A DNA stretch of 64,000 nt from Stomoxys calcitrans (Eukaryota > Arthropoda > Insecta > Diptera > Muscidae): contig NC_081556.1 in assembly GCF_963082655.1 (NCBI RefSeq), positions 156,800,578 to 156,864,577 on the forward strand. Direction: 5' to 3'. Within the stretch, counting starts at the first letter, position 1. Each line of letters starts with the position of its first letter. Made by a program: the position numbers and the translations under genes. Below, in pieces: positions 1 to 12,600 of this stretch. The notes under the pieces are model-generated. The model saw only the letters and a program-made list of their open reading frames with translations, had not been told where the DNA came from and searched no databases.

Positions 1-655
1 TCAGCAAAATCGCATAATAAATGTGGCTTTTATGGGCCTAAGACCCTAAATCGGAGGATCGGTCTATATGGCAGCTATATCCAAATTTAAACCGATCTGG
101 GCCAAATTTACAAAGGATGTCTAAGGGCCTAAGACAACTCTCTGCCCCAAATTTCAACGAAATCGGATAATAAATGTGGCTTTTATGGGCCTAAAACCCT
201 AAATCGGAGGATCGGTCTATATGGCAGCTATATCCAAATCTGAACCGATCTGGGCCAAACTGAAGGAAGATGTCGATGGGCCTAAGACAACTCACTGTTT
301 AAAATTTCAGCAAAATCGTATAATAAATGTGGCTTTTATGGGCCGAAGACCCTAAATCGGATCGGTCTATATGGGGTCTATATCAAGATATAGTCCGATA
401 TATCCCATATTCGAACTTAACCTGCTTATGGACATGAGAAGAATCTGTGCAAAGTTTCAGCTCAATATCTCTATTTTTAAATACTGTAGCGTGATTTCAA
501 CAGACAGACGGACGGACATGACTAGACCGTCTTAGATTTTTACGCTGATCTAGAATATATATCCTTTTTTAGTCGGAAATGGATATTTCGATGGTTTGCA
601 AACGGAATGACATAATGAATATACCCCCATCCTTCGGTGGTGGGTATAAAAAGAG
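1..655 (+). repeat. RA array, 3' part with end module
   Basis: Tandem units of about 150 bp begin at GGTCTATATGGCAGC near 61, 214 and 364. Each unit carries an inverted repeat GATCGGT..ACCGATC around a TATATGGCAGCTATAT core. The array then enters the end module: a short GTCY block seen as CAGACAGACGGACGGACAT (about 500-520), a block related to AAGAATATATATACTTTAT, ATTTCGATGGTTTGCAAACG, and the closing hairpin with TATACCC (620) pairing GGGTATA (642-648). The left end is cut by the window edge. Confidence 0.85.
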
Positions 656-2440
656 CTAATTATCACGAGATATGTTTAGAGTTGAACCATTAGTAAGAAA
701 CCCGTTACTATTGACAAGTATACGATTTATAAAAAAAACCTGAAAAATGGCTTCAAACCGAAAATCCGATTCTCAAAATCCAAACTGATCACCCTACTAC
801 CAAGAACCAACTTTTGATATAAACTCCATTCTTCCTGGTTTCCTGAACTAAGTATCAGTAATTTAGGTTAATAACTAGTGGCTAAGAAAAACATTTAATA
901 CGTCATTTGAAAGTTTTTACATCTGATCCTTGGCCAAACTTCTCCACAGGGGCTAAATGTTCTCATTTGCCATCTTTGTTTGTTCAAGGCAAACTTTTAA
1001 CGGCAGCAGTTGGAAGTAAAAAAAAAAACAAAAATAATTCTATCATTCATTGGTACTGTGGTATCTTTAAACTGGGGTGCTTGCTAATTGTTGAGGTTAG
1101 ATTCTAATCGTGGCCAGTTTTCGCTCCTGCAGCAGCAACAGAAAAGGACAACCAAGAGAAACAGGGGGAGAGAGCAAAACTGAACGTAGTTACGCAAATC
1201 GTTTTGAAATGTGCAATGCAAGCAAGAAAATGCACATTAATAAAAGATTTTCACTCTTCCTATCTTTTTCGTCGGTCCCCCCCATGAACATTTGTGGCGC
1301 CATTTATCCCCATCAAAAGACAAATAATAAACTAAATTTTCATTTAGAAGAGCAGGGCAGTGCACAGCAGAGTAGAGTAGAGTTAAGCGGTAAAAGAACA
1401 CCCAAACATTTGTTATCTTTGTAAAAAGAGCACCAGCCAAAGGCGGAAAAAAGGACTTAAAAAGCATTCACACACACACACACACACTGCCATGGACAGG
1501 AGACGTAGTTAGTAAAAGTGGAACACAGATTGGTAGGAAAGGCACAAAAACGCGATGGAAATTAAATAGCGATATATGAGATGAAAATTCCCAAAAGGGA
1601 ATTAAATATAACTGCTTGCTACAACCCCCAACCCCAACCCCTCCAGCACCCTTGATTCCGCTTGCATTTTCAGGACTAGCATATCTATGTGTTTATCAGC
1701 TCTTCTTCCGCCAGAGCTGGGGTAAGGTTGTAAGACTTGGGTTTGTGTGCCTTTCCTTTGTTGGTGTGTGTGTGTGTGTGTGTGTTTGTATGCTATTTTT
1801 TGCTTACAGGTTTCACTTGTACGCGGTCTGAATGAAAAGGAAAAAGAGTTAAAGTTCAAATGTTCAAGTGAATTACAAAAGGATAACCCACCGCTTGAAT
1901 TCTCTGCTGCTGCCGCTGTTGACGATGCCGTCTTTGTGTGTGAGGTTCTATAAGTGGAAATGTTCTTTTGGTGTTTTCCGCCACATTTTCCCTTGAAGAG
2001 GCAACGAAAGGCTACATCCGTCGTGCACAAAAAAAAATGACACTGTTGTTGTTCACAATGTAATGCTTGTTTTCGCTTTTGCCAGGATATTAAGTATGTG
2101 TTACGCGGAGCTGAGTTACCATTAAGATGAATTTCCAACGAACTCGGAAAAGTACAAAACCTACCATAAACCTATTAGTGGTCGTAGTTAAGGGAAATTT
2201 ATTATGTTGAAGGATTTCTTTTCGACAACAAATGTGAAATTTGATATTAAAATTAAGTTTTGTCGGAGGTTTAAGCTTAATTTGATAATTTCCTTTACAT
2301 ACTTCAAAGCTGGTACCTACACGCAAAAAAACTAGTTTGAGATATTTTTACAGAAATCAAAATACTTTTATTGCAAAGTTTTTCTTTTGTTGTAACTGTG
2401 TTACGTTTCGTTTCAACATATCGAACATTTGCCATAAACG
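656..2440. other. No gene seen; intron-like DNA
   Basis: AT-rich DNA with a CA dinucleotide run (about 1468-1487) and a TG run (about 1763-1785). Open frames here are short and have no recognisable domain. Confidence 0.6.
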
Positions 2441-3340
2441 TAGTATTACTGAACGTAAACTTTAGCTCCATCTGAACAGAAAGTACTAAATGGTACGAAT
2501 TTTAGTACAAAAATGTACGAATTTTTGAAAAAATCATTTAGTCAACCATCATTTATTTCTTAGTTGTACCTATATGCCAGATTTCGAACCTCCAGCTCCA
2601 TCTATAAAGAGAGTACCAAATAGTACCAATTTTGGTACCAAAATTTACGAATGGTGAACAGTCCATTTAGCTACCCATCATATAATTCTTAGTTGTACCT
2701 ACATGCCAAATTTCGGACCTCAAGCTCCATCTGAGCAGAAAGTACAAAATGGTACCAATTTTGGTACCAAAATGTACGAATTTTGAATAAATCATTTAGT
2801 CATCCATCATTTATTTCTTTGTTGTACCTTCAAGCTAAATTTCGGACCTCAAGTTCCATCTGAACAGAAAGTACAAAATGGTACCAACTTTGGTACCAAA
2901 ATGTACGAATTTCGAATAAATTATTTAGTCAACCATCATTTATTTCTTAGTTTTACCTATATGCCAGATTTCGGACCTCCAGCTCCACCTATAAAGAGAG
3001 TACCAAATAGTACCAAGTTTGGTACCAAATTGTTCGAATTGTGAACAAAACCATTTAGTCGCCCATCATATATTTCTAAATTTTACCTACATGCCAAATT
3101 TCGGACCTCAAGCTCCATCTGAGCAGAAAGTACAAAATGGTACCAATTTTGGTACCAACATGTACGAATTTCGAATAAATCATTTAGTCATCCATCGTTT
3201 ATTTCTTAGTTGTACCTACATGTCAAATTTCGGACCACATAAAGAGAGTACCAAATAGTACCAAGTTTGGTACCAAAATGTTCGAATTGTGAACAAAACC
3301 ATTTAGTCGCCCATTATATATTTCTAAGTTTTACCATGTG
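2440..3340 (+). repeat. GGTACC-rich ~129-bp tandem array (first block)
   Basis: About seven units with spacing near 129 bp. The conserved part reads GTACCAATTTTGGTACC (itself palindromic) then AAAATGTACGAATTT and CATTTAGTCA.CCATCAT. Two unit types are visible: type A (CTGAGCAGAAAGTACAAAATGG) near 2483, 2740, 2865 and 3120, and type B (CTATAAAGAGAGTACCAAATAG) near 2605, 2990 and 3240. Neither has a coding frame. I do not recognise the family. Confidence 0.85.
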
Positions 3341-4025
3341 GCATGTAGCCACATTTCCAGCAACCTTCAGTCTGCCAGCATGTTTTCCAACTCGACACTC
3401 TCTAATCGGAAAACATGACGGACACAATGATTGAGACGTCTGTTCTAGCCAATGACAGCAAAGCAGTGGACCTCTTCTAGTCTAGATGAGGCCACATAGT
3501 TTTGGAATGCTCACAGCCCCCTCTTTGTGACCATCTATCATTCGTTGTCCTTCGGGCTTGGTCCTGAAAACTTAGCTTACATGTCATACCCACAGATTCC
3601 AGTATCCCTGGAGTGTGTAAGGTAGTTCCTAGTCTGCAAGCTCGTAATGCAAAAAAAGCCACCCTTTGGATCCGGTTAAGTTTTGAGCAGAAGGCGGACT
3701 TTTGAAGCGCTGTCCACCATTCCACAACACCATATAACATTATAAGTTTGACAACTGCAGTATATACCCAATGCATTATACGCGGTCTAAATCCCCAACT
3801 TTTGCCAATGGCTCTCTGGCAGGTGTATAGGGCAAGATTGACCTTTCTTGCCCTTTTCAAAATTTTGGATTTGAAGTTCAATTTCCTGTCCAGCAAAACA
3901 CCCAGGTGTTTTGCGCATTTCTGTAAATTGAACATTCTCTTCACCCAAGGAGACAGTTTCCACTGTAGGCAACTTGTATTTCCTGCTGAAAAGAACTATT
4001 TCGGTCTTGCACGGATTAATACCTA
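3341..4025 (-). mobile_element. Degenerate LINE fragment (reverse-transcriptase thumb region)
   Basis: The minus frame 3944-3477 is open for 155 codons. It includes KHLGVLLDRKLNFKSKILKR, then LALYTCQRAIGKSWGFRPRI and MHWVYTAVVKLIMLYGVVEWW. This is the usual C-terminal RT region of jockey/R1-like non-LTR elements (HLGV.LD..L.., WG..P....W.YTAV..P...YG...WW). The RT palm and the endonuclease are absent. The fragment splits the GGTACC array in two, so it arrived after that array was formed. Confidence 0.85.
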
Positions 4026-4830
4026 GTACACTTTTGATATTGGTACCGAAATCTACAAATTATAAAAAGCTCATAGTCACCTATCATGTTTTTCCTAGTT
4101 GTACCTGCATGCCAAATTTCAGACCACTAGTACCAAATTTCAGTACCAAATTTCAGAAAGTACCATGTGGTACCAAAATGTATGAATTGTAAAGAGCTCA
4201 TAGTAACCCATCATATATTTCCTAGTTGTACCCCATGCCAAGTTTCAGAGCTCTGGCTGCATCTGTAATGAAAGTACCAAATGGTGCCAATTGCGGTACT
4301 AAATGTACGTTTCCTCCCATTACTAGTACTATTTTCCTTCTTTTCTTCTCACTCTCATCCTTTTGCATCAGATGTCAAATATCAAAATTCTATCTCTATC
4401 CATCCGCCCTGTACAAAGTCCACTCATTTCGTACCTTTTTGGTACTTTTTTAGTACTTAAATGTACAAATTTCCAAAAATTCTTATAGTCACCCAATTAT
4501 GGTGGCCAAAGTGTACCTAAGTTCCAAAATTCAAAGCTCCAGTTCAATTTCCTTAGAAAGTACCAAATAGTAACAATTGCGGTACTAAACGTAATATTTC
4601 TCCCACTTCCGGTACGATTTTCCAAAATTTTTTCTCCAAACCCTATTTTTTCAAGACGCTCTTTAATTTGAGCCCAAGAACATAATTCAAGCCCTCTCCG
4701 TTCGTTCTGGCCAAATATATACCAATTCGTACTTTTTAGTACCTAAACGTACGAATATCACCAAATCCAGCCCAGCTCGTGCCTATCACCCAAGACCAAC
4801 ATTCGTGCAAAATGTCATGATTCTAACTTT
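4026..4830 (+). repeat. GGTACC-rich tandem array (second, degenerate block)
   Basis: The array resumes after the LINE fragment with the same words (GTACCAAAT, TAGTTGTACCTGCATGCCAAATTT, AAATGTAC), but units are shorter and more diverged towards 4830. It fades into non-repetitive DNA near AGTCAGTTAGTCAGCTAG. Confidence 0.7.
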
Positions 4831-6400
4831 AGCCGTTTGGGCTGGGCTATGATCAGTCAGTTAGTCAGCTAGTCAGCAATCGGTCACGCAACTCTTTTGT
4901 ATATACAGATGGCCCCGGTCGCCCCCTATGCCCATATCGGATTCGTAATCCACTCCTTAATTGGTCGCAATTTTTTTTTACAAGTTTCATGTTTTTAGGT
5001 TACCATTAGGTTGCAAACACCATTTCGCTTAAAGGGATCCATTTGACTTGTTTTGGAAATTGTTGTAAATAGGACGGAAGAAAAATGATCTCTGAAAAGG
5101 TTTTTCTTCAAAACCCTCTTCAAAAAAATAGACCGATAGAATTTTCCTGAAATATTTTTGGACAGTAAAAAAGTCAAACTTTAGTTGCATCATTGTTTCA
5201 TAAATTCCCCACCTCCAATTCAAAAGCCACAAGCACAACGGCAACTCTGTTTCGGAGCCAAGTATGCTCTGCATTTATCTGTGTGTGCGTGTGTATGTGT
5301 TTAAACGAGTGTTGCGAAATACAATATTGGTGGATAAATATTTGCTGGCCCATTGAGCAGCAGCAACAACAACAACAGCAGGAACAACATCAATATGAGA
5401 GTGGATACACTTACTATGAACAACTTTTTTCATTGTTGTTGTTCCGTCCTCTCCACATCGTACAAGTAGTCATAAAAGTAATCGCCTTTGGCACGTTTTC
5501 AAGTTTACAGATCTTCTCAAGTAACAACCAACAGCAGCAGTCAGCAACACATCCGGAGAACCACAACACTCTGTACACTTTGCCGAACTCTCCGCATCAA
5601 GATACGAACGAAGAGGGAGAAAAAAAACCGAATCATTTAAACACCGGCACGTGTTGAAAATTTAAATATTTTTGTTTTAAAAGCTCAACAACAAAAACAA
5701 CTCGACGGGCAACAGCAACAGTCCTGTGGGCCAATATTCTCATACCATACTCACCCACCACCGACCGACCAGCCACTATCACAATTTTACGTACGTTTCG
5801 TTTTTTGTTCTTGTTGTTATTTCCCTCAAAAACGGGGAAGCCATTGCAGAGTGAAGCCAACAAATCGTCCAATACAAATGCTTACCCAATAACCCCAAGA
5901 CCTCAATAAAAAAGAAGTGCAAAACGAAAATAATAAAAAAAAAAATATTTTAAGTAGTTTTGATAATAAAACAGAACAAATCAAAGACGATCTTTAATTT
6001 GTAGCCCATGGGAAAAAGAGGCGGGCGGGTGAAAGATGGAAAGTTGGTTGGTCCTGCAATCAACCAGAATAGGGCAGCCAACCTCCCTTGAGTCTTGTAA
6101 TCATGCTAGAAAATCTCTATAATAATGGTACCATGGACTGCCCTTGCAGGAGACACTGGAGCATTTAAAGGCTGCAATATTGGCAAATGAATTTTATTGT
6201 CAGATAAGAGAAATTAAAAATTAAAGGATACTAAAAATAAGACTAAATGGTTGGGCCTATTCAAAGATATTTCTCTAAATGCATTCAGATATAAATAATT
6301 ACTAGCATCATTAAAAGTTGGAAATTGAAATTAGTTCATAAATTTAAGGGTATTAAAATTTTTATCTATTGAGGGACTGCTGGAGAATTTTGTCTAAAGA
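4831..6400. other. No gene seen; simple-repeat-rich intron-like DNA
   Basis: Contains AGTCAGT/TAGTCAGC copies (4855-4880), a GT run (5280-5300), a CAG/CAA tract (5357-5392) and poly-A stretches (5930-5945). An open frame at 5193-5657 is a product of the CAG/CAA tract. Confidence 0.6.
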
Positions 6401-8280
6401 TTTGATTTTGTCTAAAGAAAAATTTTTTAAAAACAAAAAATTTTGTCGGTTTGTTTGTTTGTTCCGTGTAAACTCAAAAACGGATGAACCGATTGCCTTG
6501 ATATTTTCATAGATTGTGTAGTATGGTCTTCGAGGAAACATAGGCCATATAATTTTTTGATTTCGGGAGGGGACGGACCCTCCCCCTAACCCCAAAAGTA
6601 CTACCCAAAAATAAAAGTGGACCGATCAAGACAATATGGGATTCAAATAAAAGGTATTCGAAAGTAGAGTACAAATTTCATAATAAAAGTTGGGTCCAAG
6701 TACCTGGGGGGCCGCCCCAGCCCCAAAACCTCTTCAAATAGGTTTATTTGACGATCATGACAATATGGGACACAAATAAAAGGTATTCGGGAGTAGATTG
6801 CGGATTTGGTCAGGAATTAGGAATAGGCTTTATAATTTATTGATTACGGAAGGGGGCGGACCCCCCACTGTTACCCCCAAAACACCACCCAAAATCAAAA
6901 GTGGACCGGTAAGGACAATATGAGTATCAAATGAAAAGTATTCGGGGGTAGATAACGAATGTGGCATACAAATACATGTTGAAGTATAGGGAGTCACGCC
7001 ACCCCCACCAAAACCCCCAAAATGGGCACATTAGCCCAATCACGGATATATGGGACTCAGTTTGTTTGTTCCGTATAGACTGATAAACGGCAGAACCGAT
7101 TTTCTCGAAATTTTCACATATTGTGTAGGTTGGTCTGGAAGCAAACATAGGCCATATAATTTTTCGGTAACGGAAGGGGGACTGATCCTCCCCCTTATGC
7201 CGAAAACACAACCCAAAATCAAAAGTGGACCGATCGGGACAATATAGGTATCACATGGTAGGTATTGGAGAGAAGAATACGAATATGGTATTACAATTTT
7301 AGTCTCAGTATCCATCAGGCCGCCCCAACCCCGTAACCCCCCCTCCCCAAACAGACGTTCATTTCAATATGGGTCTCAAATGGAAGTTATTCAGGAGTAG
7401 ATTTCGAATCTGGTATACAAAATCAGATCGAAGTAAAGGGGGGCACGCCATTAGACCAAGTATGACTTTATGATACTTGGCTGAACCGATTTTTTTAAAA
7501 TTTTCATAGATTGTGTACGTTTGTCCGGAAGGAAACATAGGCTATAAAATTTTTAGATATTGGGTGGAGGCGGACCCTCCCCCTAACCCCAAAAAAACGC
7601 CAACCAAACCCGAAAGAGGTCTGATGGGCACAATAACGGTATCAAATGAAAGGTATTGGAGAGTAGATTACGAATATGGTATTAAAATTCGGGTCCAAGT
7701 ACCCAGCGTGCCCCCCCCCCCCCCCCCTCCCCAATCCCAAAACTCCTCTAAAGAGATATATTCGAAGTTCATGTCAATATGGGACTCAAATGAAAGTATT
7801 AGGCAGTAGATTACAAAATATGGCATACAACTTTTGGGTCTTAGTAATGGGAGGTCGCCCACCCCCAAATACCCCCAAATGGGCATATTAGCCAACCATG
7901 GCTATATGGGACTCAAATGAAAAATATTGGAGAGTAGATTACGAATATGACATTAAAATTTGCGTTCATGTCTAGGTGGCGCTTTTCCTCCGAGAGATAC
8001 GTCAAATGAATTATTTGAGCCATTATGACAATATGGAACTCATATGAAAGGTATTTGAGAGTAGAAAAGGAATATGATATTCAATTTTGGAGTCAAGTGT
8101 TTTGGGGTACCTGCTAAAGCACCTCCTAAACTGAACTTCATTTCCGTTGGGAATAAAGAACGAATTTGATATCCATATTTGAGTCGAAATGTCTGAGGTG
8201 CCATCCCTCCTCTAATGCGAACATTACTCTAAGAAAGAACATTACCACCAAAAACTGAGAAGGGGCAAATCCTCACACAT
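6400..8280 (+). repeat. RD array
   Basis: Starts with the TTTGTTTGTTCCGTGTAAACTC and CGGATGAACCGATTGCC module and then repeats units of the form GGGACTCAAATGAAAGGTATT, GAGAGTAGA..ACGAAT.TGGTAT, and C-rich blocks such as GGGGGGCCGCCCCAGCCCC. The opening module (GAACCGATTTTCTCGAAATTTTCACA) recurs at about 7070 and 7480, so two or three truncated copies are fused. A 17-base C run is at 7711-7727. The array continues past an inserted SINE to about 8640. Confidence 0.85.
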
Positions 8281-8505
8281 CAATGAGTGCTGTTCGATTC
8301 AGGTTTAAACTCAATGATAAGGGACCTTTTTTATAGCCGAATCCGAACGGCTTCCCGCAGTGCGACACCTCTTTGGGGAACATTTTTTAAATGACCATGT
8401 ATGGCATTGTACCGCGCAAATGTCGCCAACATTATAAGGGGATAAACACCGCTTTGTCCGATGTTCTCGCCAGGATTGGAACGCGTTCAGCGTCATAGGC
8501 TACAA
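8281..8505 (-). mobile_element. tRNA-derived SINE nested in RD (A-box-deleted subtype)
   Basis: Carries the SINE body (GCGACACCTCTTTGGGGA, CAAATGTCGCCAACATTA, GTTCTCGCCAGGATTGGAACG on the plus strand). Compared with the full copy at 39885-40160, the stretch between CGTCATAGGC and TACAATGGC is missing about 20 bases, which removes most of the A box. The same deletion is present at 23790-24035 and 43085-43345, always inside RD. Confidence 0.8.
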
Positions 8506-8910
8506 TGGCACGAATTCGATATCCGCATTCAGGGCAAAGTGTCCCCACCCTAAAAAGTTATTAGAGAGTTGAAGAAGGCGCAGCGGAGCGGGCCCGGTTC
8601 GACTAGTCTCCCATATAAGACGATCTTCTAATTTAAATTTTTGAGTCCCTGGAAGGCCCAATTGTTATCCGATCTGACTGGAATTTTGCACGGAGTGTTT
8701 TATTGTAACATTCAAAAACTGTGCCAAAGACGGTCCAAATAGGTCAATAACCTGATATAGCTCACATATAAGCCAATCTACCGATTTGAATTCTCGAGCT
8801 CATGAAAGCCGCAATTGTTCTCCGATTTGGCTGAAATTTTGCTCTAAGTGTTTTGATATGACTTTCCACAACTGTGTTAAGTACGGCTCATAACTTGATA
8901 AACCGATCTC
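8506..8910 (-). repeat. RD tail followed by two or three RB-like units
   Basis: 8506-8640 is the RD end, with AAGGCGCAGCGGAGCGGGCC and GTTCGACTAGT. From about 8640 the words become RB-like in minus orientation (CCGATCTGACTGGAATTTTGC, CCTGATATAGCTCACATATA, CCGATTTGGCTGAAATTTTGC). Units are about 150 bp and diverged. Confidence 0.7.
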
Positions 8911-9546
8911 TCCAATAGTCATTCTTGGCTCTTTGAACAATTTAAAGTGCTGCAAATGGAATGAACAACTTGGTATACCTCACAAGGTGTAGTATTTCAA
9001 TTGTGGAAGCAACATTAAAATTATTTTGCCCATAGGAAACAAATTTTGGCAATTTTGAATTTTTTTCAAACAACCCACAAAAATGTTTAAAAGTTTTTAT
9101 TTCAGCATGGTGATTGGATGCATATTTGGAAAGGTTTTGTTTGTTTTTTGTTGCCCGAAGTCTCTGACTATTTTCCTTCCACTACCATTCGTTAGATGTT
9201 ACCATCTTAATTAGTTTTGAATAGGGGTTAAAAGGAAAGAAATTTTATCTCCGAATAAAGTCATGCATATGTGAGTCAAATTTGTTATTCTTAAGTTTTT
9301 TTCCGCTCATCTATAAATGTGTAAATATTTCTTTGCCAAACTTGCCAAACCCCGTACGAAAATTTAAAAATCCTTTTCTTTTCGCTCGAGTATTTTACTG
9401 CAGATTCCGTTTAGGGATTACTACGTGCCACTGTGCGTCACGCACCAATGTTTATCTTTAAAAATTTCATAATTGCTTTTTCCCCCTTTCAGCCACTATT
9501 CTGTTGAGAAGATAGACTGACTCTAAGATCTATTGCTGTTACATAC
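8911..9546. other. Intron DNA, nothing recognised
   Basis: Non-repetitive, AT-rich intron sequence immediately downstream (minus strand) of the last Drl-2 exon in the window. Confidence 0.6.
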
Positions 9547-9689
9547 CTGGGTTAGTTGTGATGAAGCATAGTAGGATATTCTCGAGGGACATACCGACTC
9601 TGGTTTGGAATAAATTGTCTCTGCTATCTGATCGCCCATGGGCAGCAGAGCTGTTGCATATGGCGATGGAGTTGGGGAGCTGCGGAACT
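9547..9689 (-). CDS. Drl-2: Drl-2 exon: cytoplasmic juxtamembrane segment 2
   Basis: A 143-bp exon. The acceptor is a long T tract plus ACAG ending at 9690 and the donor is GTATGT at 9546-9541. Two bases complete Lys, then 47 codons: FRSSPTPSPYATALLPMGDQ, IAETIYSKPESVCPSRISYY, ASSQLTQ. It ends in phase 0. It is Ser/Pro/Tyr-rich and should lie just before the pseudokinase domain. No kinase motif (Gly-rich loop, HRDLAARN-like loop, DFG position) is readable on the minus strand between 9546 and 1, so the next intron is at least 9.5 kb and the kinase exons lie outside the window. Confidence 0.9.
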
Positions 9690-12600
9690 CTGTAAAAAAA
9701 AAGACACAAATAAACGCACAAACACAATTAAACTCGGACGCATAGACAGCATGAGAGCGAAGGAGGTTGAGGGAAAGAGAGGAAAGAAGGAAAAACATGT
9801 TGTCAACATTAGTGGCACTTTTATCCTTTTTATGGCTTCAGCAAGGACAAAAAATATGAAAGTCAATGTTGTGGGGGTAGATTTGCATGCTTGTGTGTAC
9901 GAGTGAGGATAACTTACTTTCAAATATGTTGCAGGACTTCTTGGTCTCCAGGGGATACTTATTGAGGCTGGCTATGGTGGCATAGGAACCACTGTTCGCA
10001 CTTGGGGGCCGTCCCAGGGGATCCAGGCGTATGAAGACATTCTGGTGACTGCCATAGGCAGCTGTCGTAAAACTGGTGCTAAATAAACAAACAAACGAAC
10101 GGACGAATGAATGAACGCAAGGAACAGAAAGGACACAAAGACATAAAGAAGAAATAATCAGGATTAATTAGGCCAATTAATCAGAGGGCAAATCTTTCTA
10201 TGGGTAATACTAATACTACTGATACTGACAACCACAACAGCAACAGTATACAGCGTATGCAGTGATTTAAGACAGTTTAAATGTGTTTGCTTAATACGTT
10301 AAATAAATTATAATAAAATATAATAATAATGAAAATATGTTCCTAAATGACCAAAATTGCTTACAAGCCATTCAAGGTAATTTGTTCGACTTGCTAAGCC
10401 AAATGGCCGGGTGGGGGAGAGGTCCTTTGGCAACATGTTGGTTAGCGGTTGGCAATTTGTACGGTCGCCTAATCAAAAAAAACAGAATTAAGTCTGTGGT
10501 GGGAAACCAATATCACTGTCACTGAGTTGTCGTCCTACGAAACGCAAATTATTTGTTTTTTTTTTTATATTCATAATCTCAAGAAGACTTTTTATTTTAT
10601 TTCGTTTATTCACAATAATGATGTTGCTTGGGTTTTGCAAACAAATCGTAAAGCTTTCTCTCTCTCGCCCCCCCCCCCCCCCCCATCACCCATGCTGCTT
10701 GTTTGAGAAGTTATTCCCTGCAATCATGAGCTTTAATGGGAATTTTTTACACTAAAATCTCAGTAATCTGGGAATTATGTGGCCATAAAAATCTCTGATT
10801 ATGGTCTCCTCTCTGAAGCAACATAAAAGAAATATTTCTACTTAGTGCCCATTTCATAGGCAAATTTTTATTTGCTCTATTAAAGATGATTTTTAGTTTA
10901 AGAAGCAGTAAAATTCAATTATCCTTAGGTGCAGAAAGGCGAAATGATATTCGGTAGCAGCTAAATGGCAGTAGGTCCCTAAGGGACATTACGGAATTAT
11001 TTAATAACTTAAAGCTGCCATAAGGTCTGATGTTGCTGTGACTTCATTTAAATGTAGCAAATATAAAAACCAAATAAAATGCATAGTAAGTGGAATTTTA
11101 TGGAGGGTAGAATGGTAACTATCCCAATAAATAAATTGTGGGAATCTTCATTAAAAATAGATTTAAAAAAAGAGATGAAAATATTTGAATAACTGTTTAA
11201 AAAAAGGCATAAGGTTCGGCCAGGGCGCACTTTGGATACCCACCATCTTGGGTATAGGTCACAATCCGGGGAAAAAAAAAGGAATTTTTTATGCACCCAT
11301 AGCAGCTATATCGAAATTTGGACCAAATTCGGCACGGATATTGGGTAACCAAATAAATACGTGTGACTATTCAATTTTGGCTCAATGTTGGTCTTTATGA
11401 CAGCTATATGCAAAAATAAACTGATCTGAACCATGTAGGACACGGATGTCGAAAAACCTAATGTAAGTCTCTGTGTCAAATTTTAGCGAAATCGTATAAT
11501 AAATGTGTCTTCTGTGGGGCCCAGACCTCAAATCGAGAGATCGGTCTATATGGCAGCTGTATTCAAATCTGCACCAATCTGGCCCTTTTCTAAGAAAGAT
11601 ATCAATGGGCCTTACACAACTCACAGTCCCAAAATATAAGCGAAATTGGACAAACAATGCGCCTTTTATGGTTCCAAGACCTTAAATCGAGAGAACGGAC
11701 TTTATGGCAACTATATCCAAACCTCGACCGATCTGGCCCAAATTGAAAAAAGAAGTCAAAAGGCCTAACAAATCTCACTGTGCCAAGTTTTGGCGAAATT
11801 GGACAATAAATGCGCTTTTTATGGGCCTAAGACCCTAATCCGAGAGATCGTTCTATATGGGAGCTATATCAAGTTATAGTCTGATATAGCCCATCTCAGA
11901 ACCTGCTTATGGACAAAAAAAAAAGAGTCTGCGCAAAGTTTCAGCTCAATATCCTCATTTGTCTTCTTGATTTCAAGAAGAAGACAAAGAGACGGACGGG
12001 CGCACAGATGAAAGGACGTACAGACGATCAAGAATATATTGTGTTGCCCAAAAAGTAATTGCGGATTTTTTAAAAGAAAGTAAATGCATTTTTAATAAAA
12101 CGTAGAATCAACTTTAATCAAATATACTTTTTTTACACTTTTTTTCTAAAGCAAGCTAAAAATAACAGCTGATAACTGACAGAAGAAAGAATGCAATTAC
12201 AGAGTCACAAGCCGTTGAAAAAATTTGTCAACGCCGACTTTATGAAAAATCCGCAATTACTTTTTGGGCAACCCAATATATACTTTATAGGATCGAAACT
12301 GAATATTTCGATGTGTTGCCAAAGAAATGACAAAATAAATATACCCCCATTCTTGGGATGTGGGTAAATATATCCTCAATTTCAAGGAGAACATCTCAAA
12401 AGAAAATTTAAGCGGTGGTTGTCCCCTCCTAATGCTGACGACTAGTGACAGCAGTGAGACACCTCTTCTTAACGAAGAGGTGTCTTACTGCAGCACGCCG
12501 TACGGATTCGCCTATTAAAATCAGGCGTCTTTTCATTGAGCTTTAACTTGAACCGGACCGCACTCATAGTTATGTGAGAAGTTTGCCCCCATTACTTAAT

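Noticed and set aside
1..655. Regular spaced repeats as a possible CRISPR array
   Set aside because: Units of about 150 bp are similar over their full length with no unique spacers, in a genome with spliced genes. This is a tandem eukaryotic repeat.
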